Source of the DNA: an uncultured Muribaculaceae bacterium
GTDB lineage: Bacteria; Bacteroidota; Bacteroidia; Bacteroidales; Muribaculaceae
Assembly: GCA_947176745.1 (NCBI GenBank)
Contig: CAMWRV010000020.1
Coordinates: 1-43,735, forward strand
Length of the DNA stretch: 43,735 nucleotides
Direction: 5' to 3'
Below are positions 8,476-15,751 of this stretch, in pieces. Numbering within the stretch: position 1 is the first letter of the stretch; the number at the start of each line of letters is the position of its first letter. The notes below the pieces were generated by a model that was not told where the DNA came from, made no database searches, and saw nothing but the letters and a program-made list of their open reading frames with translations. A program made the position numbers and the translations under genes.

Positions 8476-9615
8476 ATGACAGGAGTGTATGTGCATGTGC
8501 CGTTTTGCCGCAGACGATGCCTTTATTGTGATTTCTATTCGGTCGGAGAGCGTCTGGCTGAATGGCCTGATTATGTCGGGGCTCTTCTTTCGGAGGCCTC
8601 GGCAAGAATTCCGGAGCTACCGCTATCGGTTGACCGTGATGAAACCACATTATATATAGGGGGAGGTACCCCCTCGCTTATCCCTTCCGACAGTTTCGCC
8701 CGGCTGGCATCCGGTCTTCTTGAGCTGACTGGACATTGCAGTGAATTCACCATAGAGGTCAATCCCGACGATGTCTCCGATGAAAAGGCGCGTCTCTGGC
8801 GCGAGTGTGGCGTGAGTCGAATCAGCATGGGTGTGCAGTCGCTTGTCGACTCTGAACTTCGGGCCATCGGCCGTCGTCATGACTCGGCCACGGCCCGCGG
8901 GGCGTATGAGACGCTGCGCCGTTACTTTGATAACATCAGTCTTGATCTTATGTTCGGTCTGCCCGGGCAGACTGTGGATTCTCTTATGGATTCGGTCGGA
9001 GGTGTCATCGCCATGAATCCGGAACATGTATCGGTTTATTCACTGATGTATGAGGAGAGGTCGGCGCTGACACGTCTTCGCGACTCCGGACGGCTCGAAG
9101 AAACATCCGACGACGACTGCAACTGCATGTTCGCCTCTCTTTCAGAGGCTTTGGCCGATGCAGGTTACGAGCAGTATGAGATTTCCAACTACGCCCGGCC
9201 GGGATGCCGGTCGCGTCATAACAGCCTTTATTGGCAGGGTGTGCCTTATGTTGGACTCGGCCCGGGGGCTCACAGTTACGACGGCAATCGCCTGCGGACA
9301 GCGAACAGGCCCGACATGCGCTCATACATGGCTTACTGGCTGGAGCGAAAAGGTGATTCTCCGGTCGATTCCGAGATGCTCGGTGTGGAGGAGTTGCGGG
9401 AGGAGATGATAATGACGAGGCTTCGCACTCGCGAGGGACTCTCTCTCTCCGAATACGGTGCGGCGTTCGGTCAGGAGGCTCTTGAATCGCTTGTGAAGTA
9501 TGCCCGCAAGTGGATTGACGCCGGAAAGATGGAAATATCGCCTGACCGAAGCCGTGTCTCGCTTTCACGAACCGGCATTATGATCTCGGATGAAATTATG
9601 GCGTCTCTTTTCTGA
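8476..9615 (+). CDS. hemW: Radical SAM protein HemW (coproporphyrinogen oxidase-like heme chaperone)
   Basis: This 379-residue protein carries the radical SAM cluster motif CRRRCLYC near the N-terminus (Cys11, Cys15, Cys18, a CX3CX2C arrangement), GGGTPSL, EVNPDD and LMFGLPGQT, and a HemW C-terminal domain. HemW proteins were long annotated as oxygen-independent coproporphyrinogen III oxidases, but they lack the extra N-terminal region of HemN and act as heme-trafficking proteins. The short N-terminus here supports HemW. Length fits the family (about 375-380). It is a single gene with its own promoter. Confidence 0.92.
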   Translation: MTGVYVHVPFCRRRCLYCDFYSVGERLAEWPDYVGALLSEASARIPELPLSVDRDETTLYIGGGTPSLIPSDSFARLASGLLELTGHCSEFTIEVNPDDVSDEKARLWRECGVSRISMGVQSLVDSELRAIGRRHDSATARGAYETLRRYFDNISLDLMFGLPGQTVDSLMDSVGGVIAMNPEHVSVYSLMYEERSALTRLRDSGRLEETSDDDCNCMFASLSEALADAGYEQYEISNYARPGCRSRHNSLYWQGVPYVGLGPGAHSYDGNRLRTANRPDMRSYMAYWLERKGDSPVDSEMLGVEELREEMIMTRLRTREGLSLSEYGAAFGQEALESLVKYARKWIDAGKMEISPDRSRVSLSRTGIMISDEIMASLF

Positions 9616-9673
9616 CGCTGAGACAAGGCGTCTGGCATTTGTGAAAGAATATTAAGGAAAATTATGTCAATGC

Positions 9674-9704
9674 TTGCGGTTGATGGCAAGTTTTGCTATA
9701 TTTG
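9674..9704 (+). promoter_or_regulatory. Promoter of the N-glycanase gene
   Basis: TTG (9674-9676) lies 20 nt upstream of an exact TATATTTG (9697-9704). The leader to ATG 9743 is about 35 nt. Confidence 0.65.
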
Positions 9705-9742
9705 TGGCGTAAAACTTTTTTAAAACGCTAAAAACTGAATTT

Positions 9743-11158
9743 ATGGCAAAACTTTACGGCAAAATCCTGATCGCGTCATCCCTGGCAATGTGCATGTCGG
9801 CATATTCTGCTTATGCAGCCGCCGACGGCGAGGAGACCAGGCTCCGCATCTATGACGAGGCCATCTTCTTCGACGGTTACAATGTTCTCGAAAATCTTTC
9901 TGACCAGAGCAAGGCAATGATCCCGGAGGATGACGGAATTCTGCGTCACAGCACATCTCTATATTCCGTAAGGCTCACCGACGAGCAACTTGATCTCATC
10001 GGCGAAAATCTTAAGATGCTTGTCGATATCGGGGCTCTGTGTGACAATTACGACCGTATCGGCAATATAAATATCGCGCTTGTCCCCAAGGGGGCGGAAT
10101 CATATGTGCCTGAAGAGACACAGCGGATCGAGATCGGACGTTTCATCACTCCGTTCATGAACAAAAACTTCGAACCCAAATCTGTGCCTTATGAATTCGA
10201 GATGGACTATATGTCGCTTATTCTCCGCGATGCGAGGCTTCGCGAGCAGTATGACCTGTGGGCCGAGTTCGAACTGTTTGGAATTCCTTATGCAGCCAAC
10301 GAGCAGGTGATGGGTTGCGCAGGTCGTCAGGATGTATTTACCGGTACTCTGACTTTCGTAACGAATTCTGAGCCCGCGTCAAAAACCGAGAACAATGTGC
10401 TTGTTCCGATTGTGATGAAAAAACCGGAATACAAAGGTGGAAACTTCAATAACTATGGTGAGGGCTGCACCGATGTTCCCGGCGAGACCATCAAGACGTG
10501 GTCTTTCGAACTCACAGAAGATGTGGAAGACGGTCAGGTTGTGCTTGTCAGCTCGAATCATGGAGCCAATGCGGGGGGAGAAGAATACAACAGACGGAAA
10601 CACGCGGTATATTTTGACAACAAACTGGCTACAATCTTTACACCCGGAAGGGACAGTTGTGAACCATTCCGGGTGTATAACACGCAGCTGAATGGTATAT
10701 ACGGCTACAGCGAGATGACAGATGCGCAGTGGCAGTCTTTCTCGAACTGGTGCCCTGGAGACAAAATCGACAATAGAATTCTTCATCTCGGCCCCGTCGC
10801 CAAAGGCAGTCATGATGTGAGAATCAGGGTATTCAATGCTAAATTTGTAGATAAGCAAGGAGATATTCCGGTTTCAATGTTCTTTCAGGGAGTGCGAGAG
10901 GGCAGTCTTCCGGGGCACTCTGCTGTCAACAATGTAAAACCGGATTTCAGATCCGGCATCAGCATCGACGGCGACATATGCACGGTGTCGAGCGATGTCC
11001 CCGTGCAGTCGATCCTTCTCTATGATATCGCCGGCAATCTTCTGGCTATGGAATTCGATACATGCAAGGTGTCTCTTTCCGCATGCCCTCCGGGCGTGAA
11101 TGTCCTTATCGTTGAGTATGCCGACGGTCTGTCGGAAAATTACAAGATAATGCGCTAA
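9743..11158 (+). CDS. Secreted PNGase F-family peptide N-glycosidase
   Basis: This 471-residue protein has a signal peptide (about residues 1-26). It resembles Flavobacterium (Elizabethkingia) PNGase F, which cleaves the bond between Asn and N-glycans. CDNYDR (100-105) matches CDEWDR, placing Asp104 at catalytic Asp60; EIGRFITPF (130-138) matches EIGRFITPY; Glu177 fits Glu118; GGEEY (278-282) fits the Glu206 region; SNWCPGD (334-340) matches the GWCPG motif. The alignment is mine by eye. A C-terminal domain of about 70 residues ending in YKIMR looks like a type IX secretion sorting domain. The likely role is removing N-glycans from host or dietary glycoproteins outside the cell. The gene is flanked by unrelated genes and is not in a polysaccharide utilisation locus here. 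Confidence 0.85.
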   Translation: MAKLYGKILIASSLAMCMSAYSAYAAADGEETRLRIYDEAIFFDGYNVLENLSDQSKAMIPEDDGILRHSTSLYSVRLTDEQLDLIGENLKMLVDIGALCDNYDRIGNINIALVPKGAESYVPEETQRIEIGRFITPFMNKNFEPKSVPYEFEMDYMSLILRDARLREQYDLWAEFELFGIPYAANEQVMGCAGRQDVFTGTLTFVTNSEPASKTENNVLVPIVMKKPEYKGGNFNNYGEGCTDVPGETIKTWSFELTEDVEDGQVVLVSSNHGANAGGEEYNRRKHAVYFDNKLATIFTPGRDSCEPFRVYNTQLNGIYGYSEMTDAQWQSFSNWCPGDKIDNRILHLGPVAKGSHDVRIRVFNAKFVDKQGDIPVSMFFQGVREGSLPGHSAVNNVKPDFRSGISIDGDICTVSSDVPVQSILLYDIAGNLLAMEFDTCKVSLSACPPGVNVLIVEYADGLSENYKIMR

Positions 11159-11223
11159 TATCAAGCTATATATGTAAACGGTACTGAAGTTTGACCATCT
11201 CTTTTGATGGTTAATATATGTTA

Positions 11224-11263
11224 ATAACTAAGTTTTTAGTTGCTCAACTAAAAACTTAGTTAT
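11224..11263. promoter_or_regulatory. Double BlaI-type operator in a 40-nt perfect palindrome
   Basis: Bases 11224-11242 and 11245-11263 are perfect 19-nt inverted arms around a 2-nt centre. Inside lie two complete operators, each AACTAA-N4-TTAGTT, at 11226-11241 and 11246-11261. They are 20 bp centre to centre, about two helical turns. They cover the -33 element and the spacer of the promoter of the repressor gene just downstream, as expected for autoregulation by a dimeric BlaI/MecI-like repressor. Confidence 0.8.
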
Positions 11264-11270
11264 ATTTTTG
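11240..11270 (+). promoter_or_regulatory. Promoter of the blaI-like operon
   Basis: TTG (11240-11242) lies 20 nt upstream of an exact TATTTTTG (11263-11270). Transcription should begin near 11274, which rules out the GTG at 11270 as the start codon and favours ATG 11285 or ATG 11294. Confidence 0.7.
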
Positions 11271-11284
11271 TGCGTACAAAAGCT

Positions 11285-11707
11285 ATGTTACTTATGAACG
11301 ACAAAAGCACAGGCAGAAAGCGACTGTCGCCCAAGGAGGAGGCGATCATGGACTGCATATGGAGTCACGGCCCGATGTTTGTCCGCGAGATAGTGGATTG
11401 TCTGCCCGAGCCGCGACCTCATTTCAACACAGTGTCTACGTTTGTGCGCGGACTTGAGGCCAAGGGCTGGCTCGGTCATGAGAAGGTCGGAAACTCATAC
11501 CGCTACTATTCGCTGGTCGATGGGGCCGAATACCGCGACAGGTCGCTGCTCGGCATGGTCGAACGGTTCTTCAACCGTTCGTATATCGGTTTTGTCTCCT
11601 CGCTCGTCAGGGAGGAAAAGATCTCGACCGATGAGTTGCGCGAGCTTATCGACACCATAGAATCGCAGAGAAAAGCCGGTGTCGGCAAAGACAGAAAGGA
11701 GGAGTGA
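11285..11707 (+). CDS. BlaI/MecI-family transcriptional repressor
   Basis: This winged-helix repressor of about 140 residues has the typical core RLSPKEEAIMDCIWSHGPMF, then PHFNTVSTFVRGLEAKGWL as the recognition region and a C-terminal dimerisation helix. The ATG at 11285 is chosen because the promoter -7 box ends at 11270; ATG 11294 is nearly as good. It is immediately followed by an M56 peptidase gene (2-nt gap), the usual BlaI-BlaR1 pairing in which the sensor protease relieves repression. The operators at 11226-11261 point to autoregulation. No beta-lactamase lies nearby, so the controlled function is probably the sensor operon itself or a distant gene. Confidence 0.88.
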   Translation: MLLMNDKSTGRKRLSPKEEAIMDCIWSHGPMFVREIVDCLPEPRPHFNTVSTFVRGLEAKGWLGHEKVGNSYRYYSLVDGAEYRDRSLLGMVERFFNRSYIGFVSSLVREEKISTDELRELIDTIESQRKAGVGKDRKEE

Positions 11708-11709
11708 GC

Positions 11710-13308
11710 ATGGGGAGTTTTCTTGCATATATGATCCAGGTGGCTATCGTTATGACGCTGCTTTATCTGGCCTACAAGTGGCTGATGTCGACCACCACAT
11801 TTCATGCCTTCAACAGGGGAGTGCTTCTCGCCATATATGCCGTGTCATGGCTTCTGCCGGCATTGCCGGGGCTGCTGGCTTCCTCTGCGGCACCGGGGAC
11901 GGTTGAGATCGGACTCCCTGTCATGGTCTCGCTGGTGGATTCTTCTCAGGGCGAAACAGTCCCTCGGTTTGACTGGCTGCGCTTCTTGCTTTGGATATAC
12001 ATGTCGGGAGCCGGGCTTGCTCTGCTTTTTACACTTGCCGGAACGGTGAGGATGGCGTTTTTGATCGCCGGCGGCGTCCGATATAAGAAGGATGGATACA
12101 CACTTGTTGTGTCGCGTCGTGCGCCCGGACCGTTCAGCTGGGGACGCTATGTTGTGGTCCGTCCGGAGGATCTTGATGATTCGTGCGCGATGATACTGGC
12201 TCATGAACATGCCCATCTGCGGCTCTGTCACTGGCTTGATCTAATACCGGCGCAACTCACTGCGGCGCTCCAGTGGTTTTCGCCTGCGGCGTGGCTCATG
12301 ATGCGCGAGGTCAAAGATAATCATGAGTTTCAGGTTGACCGTATTGTCGCCGGCAACGAGCCGGCTGAATATCAGCTTATGTTATTAAAAAAGACTGTCG
12401 GCTCAAGTTTTCCAGTCTTCGCCGACAGTCTACATCACAAATCACTAATTAAAAAACGTATCATTATGATGATGAGCAAAAAATCGAGTCCTAAGCGCCA
12501 TGTGGCGGCGCTCGCTCTCCCCGCGGTTGCGGCAGTTGCGGTTCTGACCCTTTCGCAGCCTGCAGTGGCTGACGTGGTCGACAGTTTTTCGGCGGCAACG
12601 CTGAGCGATGTTTCTGAAAGCAAAGTTAATGCTTCAGACGCAAATGTGCAAATCCCGGCCACTGGGTCGTCTGCCTTCGATCAGGAGAGTCGTAGTGCGG
12701 TAGTCATAGATTCCGATAACGACGGAATCGTGGCTGAAGAGTTTGATGAAAAAGAAAACACAGCTCCGGCATCAGCGGCTACACAGATCACTGAGAACTC
12801 GGAAGCGGAGAATGGCGCTTCCGCTATGGTGACATTTATCGACGGAAAGAAGCAGGACTTTCAGGACTTGAAGGATATCGATCCTTCCACCATCACCTCA
12901 ATGGCAATAGTCAAGAATGATCCTGCCTATCCTCAGGGAAAAATCATGATCGTCACAAAATCGGGCGAGGCGTCAAATGAAGACCACGTGCATCTCGCTG
13001 CGGAAAAGACGACCGAATATAAAGGCGGTCAGAGTGCGTTCATGGAGTTCCTGTCGCAGAATATCAAATGGCCTGCAGGGGTGGCCCAGACAGAGACGCC
13101 AGTAACTGTGAGGGTGATCCTGCAGTTCACGATCGGTACAGACGGACAGATCAGCGACTTGAAGACATTACGCTCTCAGGGTGATGAGTTTGATGCCGAG
13201 GCAAAGAGAGTTCTCCTTCTTACCAGCGGGAACTGGATTCCCGCAGAGAACGACGGGAAGCCCGTTGCAAGCAAATTTACGGTGCCTATTACATTCAAGA
13301 GCAAATGA
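11710..13308 (+). CDS. M56 (BlaR1-like) membrane metalloprotease with C-terminal TonB domain
   Basis: The first 290 residues or so carry membrane segments and the zinc protease motif HEHAH (165-169), with a later Glu in REVKDNHEF, as in BlaR1/MecR1 M56 peptidases. Another hydrophobic segment follows near 265-285, then an Ala/Ser/Glu-rich linker of about 130 residues. A TonB C-terminal domain occupies about the last 100 residues (from YKGGQSAFMEFL to VPITFKSK). There is no penicillin-binding sensor domain. M56-TonB proteins are common in Bacteroidetes, where the ligand is unknown. ATG 11710 is preferred over GTG 11704 because AGGAGG (11697-11702) sits 7 nt upstream. Confidence 0.85.
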   Translation: MGSFLAYMIQVAIVMTLLYLAYKWLMSTTTFHAFNRGVLLAIYAVSWLLPALPGLLASSAAPGTVEIGLPVMVSLVDSSQGETVPRFDWLRFLLWIYMSGAGLALLFTLAGTVRMAFLIAGGVRYKKDGYTLVVSRRAPGPFSWGRYVVVRPEDLDDSCAMILAHEHAHLRLCHWLDLIPAQLTAALQWFSPAAWLMMREVKDNHEFQVDRIVAGNEPAEYQLMLLKKTVGSSFPVFADSLHHKSLIKKRIIMMMSKKSSPKRHVAALALPAVAAVAVLTLSQPAVADVVDSFSAATLSDVSESKVNASDANVQIPATGSSAFDQESRSAVVIDSDNDGIVAEEFDEKENTAPASAATQITENSEAENGASAMVTFIDGKKQDFQDLKDIDPSTITSMAIVKNDPAYPQGKIMIVTKSGEASNEDHVHLAAEKTTEYKGGQSAFMEFLSQNIKWPAGVAQTETPVTVRVILQFTIGTDGQISDLKTLRSQGDEFDAEAKRVLLLTSGNWIPAENDGKPVASKFTVPITFKSK

Positions 13309-13374
13309 TATTGAGGCTTCCCGACATGAAGATGTATCATTAGATACGGAAATAGAGTTTTCCATACAGTTCCG

Positions 13375-13410
13375 TCGGCCGGTCGCGTTTTTGCGGCCGG
13401 CTGATTTTTT
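13375..13410 (+). terminator. Intrinsic terminator of the blaI-M56 operon
   Basis: GCCGGTCGC pairs with GCGGCCGGC (one G-T pair) around a short T-rich loop, and a run of six Ts follows. It lies 67 bp after the stop codon. Confidence 0.8.
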
Positions 13411-13445
13411 ATGTGCTAAAATTTCATGGTTTTGAAAATCTTTAT

Positions 13446-13453
13446 TAATTTTG
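13446..13453 (+). promoter_or_regulatory. -7 box of the dapF-dapL promoter
   Basis: TAATTTTG matches TAnnTTTG exactly; no clear -33 element is present at the usual distance. The leader to dapF would be about 105 nt. Confidence 0.45.
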
Positions 13454-13563
13454 CAATGTGGAAAATGTTTTTTCGCAACATGATACAGGAGCTGCCTGAT
13501 CAGCTTCCATAAGTTTCTACAGAAAGATTTTCTTCTGCGACGCCGGCACACGGCGTAAACGCT

Positions 13564-14421
13564 ATGAAAAAAGATCAAAAAAAAATCTCGTTCTCCAAGA
13601 TGCATGGCGCCGGCAACGACTACATCTATATCGACGCCACCGTGGAGATTCCCAATGACCTTTCAGATCTCGCCCGCAGAATGAGCGACATCCACTTCGG
13701 CATCGGCTCTGACGGCCTCGTGGCCATAATGAAATCCGAAGTGGCCGATTTCAGGATGCGCATGTTCAATTCCGACGGCTCGGAAGCCGAGATGTGCGGC
13801 AACGCGTCGCGCTGCATCGGCAAGTATGTCTACGATCGCGGTCTTACTGCGTCAACCGAAGTCTCGCTTGAGACGCTTGCCGGCATAAAGATTCTGCATC
13901 TGCATGTGTCTGATGGCGTGGTGGAGTCTGTTACTGTCGATATGGGCGAACCCTGTCTGAAGCCGGAGTCAATCCCGGTTCTTTCTTCCGGCAAGGACTC
14001 CATGATCTCGGAGACAGTGACTGTCGGGGATATATCTTATCCCGTCACAGCAGTAAGCATGGGTAATCCCCACGGTGTGATATTCACCGACTGCATCACC
14101 GACCGTCAGGTGCTGGCCGAGGGACCTCAGCTTGAGATTGCTCCGATATTTCCCCGCAAGGCAAATATCGAGTTCGCGAGGGTGATCGACCGGCACACGA
14201 TCGAGATGCGCGTATGGGAGCGTGGCACCGGCGAGACATTCGCCTGCGGCACCGGAGCATGCGCCACGGCTGTGGCCGCCGCGCTCAACGGGCTTGCCGG
14301 ACGCGACGTCGAGATGCGCCTCCGCGGCGGAACACTCCGCATCCGCTGGGACGAGGAAACCGGCCATGTATTCATGACCGGACCGGCCGCTTTCATATGC
14401 GACGGAGAGTTCTATCTCTGA
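13564..14421 (+). CDS. dapF: Diaminopimelate epimerase
   Basis: This 285-residue enzyme interconverts LL- and meso-diaminopimelate for lysine and peptidoglycan synthesis. The two catalytic cysteines are visible: EMCGNASRC (Cys78) and FACGTGACATA (Cys228). The N-terminal KMHGAGNDYIYID motif is intact. Length is normal (270-285). The gene is followed 32 bp later by dapL, whose LL-diaminopimelate product is the substrate of this enzyme, so the two form a short pathway operon. Confidence 0.96.
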   Translation: MKKDQKKISFSKMHGAGNDYIYIDATVEIPNDLSDLARRMSDIHFGIGSDGLVAIMKSEVADFRMRMFNSDGSEAEMCGNASRCIGKYVYDRGLTASTEVSLETLAGIKILHLHVSDGVVESVTVDMGEPCLKPESIPVLSSGKDSMISETVTVGDISYPVTAVSMGNPHGVIFTDCITDRQVLAEGPQLEIAPIFPRKANIEFARVIDRHTIEMRVWERGTGETFACGTGACATAVAAALNGLAGRDVEMRLRGGTLRIRWDEETGHVFMTGPAAFICDGEFYL

Positions 14422-14453
14422 TGAAACAAATCATTCAGTAAAAAAGAAACAAG

Positions 14454-15683
14454 ATGAAAATCAACGATAATTTCGAAAAACTTCCCGAGTCGTATCTCTT
14501 CTCGACCGTGGCTGCAAGACTCCGCGCATACCGTGAGGAGCATCCGGAGGCTGACGTGATCCGCATGGATATCGGCGACGTGACTCTTCCGGTGCCTCAG
14601 GCAGCTATTGCGGCCATGCACCGCGCTGTTGACGACATGGCCGCCAAATCGACGTTTCACGGATATGGACCCGAACAGGGTTACGACTTTCTGCGCAATG
14701 CCATTGCCGCAAATGATTATGCTGCCCGCGGAATCGCGATCTCGCCCGACGAGATATTCATTTCCGACGGTGCGAAAAGCGATCTCGGAAATCTTGGCGA
14801 CATATACTCGGAAGACAGTATAGTGGCAGTTGCCGATCCCGGCTATCCTGTGTATGTCGATTCAAACGTCATCGACGGTCGCGGGGGAGTGCTCGAGGGT
14901 GGCCGCTGGAGCCGCTTCGTCTATCTCGAATGCAACGAGGCCAACGGGTTCAAGCCTGTCCCTCCGGCAGTGCATGCCGATGTGATATTCCTCTGCTCTC
15001 CGGCCAATCCGACGGGTGTGTCGTTCACTCGCGACGAACTCAGGGCCTGGGTGGAATACGCCCGCGCCAACCGTGCTGTCATCATATATGATTCGGCATA
15101 TTGCGCCTATATCACTTCCGAAGACGTTCCCCATTCTATATATGAGATCGAGGGAGCCCGCGAAGTGGCGATCGAAGTGCGCAGTTTCTCGAAGACCGCC
15201 GGTTTCACCGGACTCCGCTGCGGTTACACCGTCGTGCCGTCGACGCTGACAGGCACAGACGAGGAGAACCGTGAGGTGTCGCTGCGCAAGCTCTGGCTGC
15301 GCCGTCAGACCACAAAATTCAACGGTGCGAGCTACATCATACAGCGAGGTGCCGAGGCTCTCTATTCTCCCGAAGGGAAAAGAGAGGTCCGCGAGAATGT
15401 TGACTACTATCTGGCCAACGCGCGCCTGATCCGCGACACGATGGCCCGCGCCGGATTCACTGTCTTCGGCGGCGACAATTCACCTTACATCTGGGTGAAG
15501 TCGCCCGCAGGCGAGTCATCATGGAGTCTTTTCGACAAGTGCCTGTCGGAGGCATATATCTCCTGCACTCCCGGCGTCGGATTCGGTGCGGCGGGCGAAG
15601 GCTACATAAGGCTCACAGGGTTCAACACCCGCGAGAACACAGAGGAGGCGATGAGACGCATCCTTGAGATGTTCGGCAAATAA
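14454..15683 (+). CDS. dapL: LL-diaminopimelate aminotransferase
   Basis: This 409-residue class I/II PLP aminotransferase begins with NFEKLPESYLFSTVA, close to the characteristic DapL start (the family usually reads LPGSYLF). The PLP lysine is in SFSKTAGFTG (about Lys247). DapL converts tetrahydrodipicolinate directly to LL-diaminopimelate, bypassing the succinylase or acetylase steps, and is the usual route in Bacteroidetes. It follows dapF and ends at a strong terminator at 15695-15716. Confidence 0.95.
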   Translation: MKINDNFEKLPESYLFSTVAARLRAYREEHPEADVIRMDIGDVTLPVPQAAIAAMHRAVDDMAAKSTFHGYGPEQGYDFLRNAIAANDYAARGIAISPDEIFISDGAKSDLGNLGDIYSEDSIVAVADPGYPVYVDSNVIDGRGGVLEGGRWSRFVYLECNEANGFKPVPPAVHADVIFLCSPANPTGVSFTRDELRAWVEYARANRAVIIYDSAYCAYITSEDVPHSIYEIEGAREVAIEVRSFSKTAGFTGLRCGYTVVPSTLTGTDEENREVSLRKLWLRRQTTKFNGASYIIQRGAEALYSPEGKREVRENVDYYLANARLIRDTMARAGFTVFGGDNSPYIWVKSPAGESSWSLFDKCLSEAYISCTPGVGFGAAGEGYIRLTGFNTRENTEEAMRRILEMFGK

Positions 15684-15694
15684 AACAACAACAG

Positions 15695-15716
15695 AGGGGG
15701 CTTCAGCCCCCTTTTT
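15695..15716 (+). terminator. Intrinsic terminator after dapL
   Basis: AGGGGGC and GCCCCCT form a 7-bp stem around TTCA, followed by five Ts. Confidence 0.85.
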
Positions 15717-15751
15717 CAATTACCTATATTCATATATTGAGAGTAACACTT

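Noticed and set aside
9005-9568. Minus-strand open frame of 187 codons
   Set aside because: It is antisense to hemW with no recognisable motif.
12712-12753. EF-hand or dockerin-like calcium loop (DSDNDG) in the M56/TonB protein
   Set aside because: The acidic residue required at position 12 is not in register and there is no second loop; it lies in a low-complexity linker.
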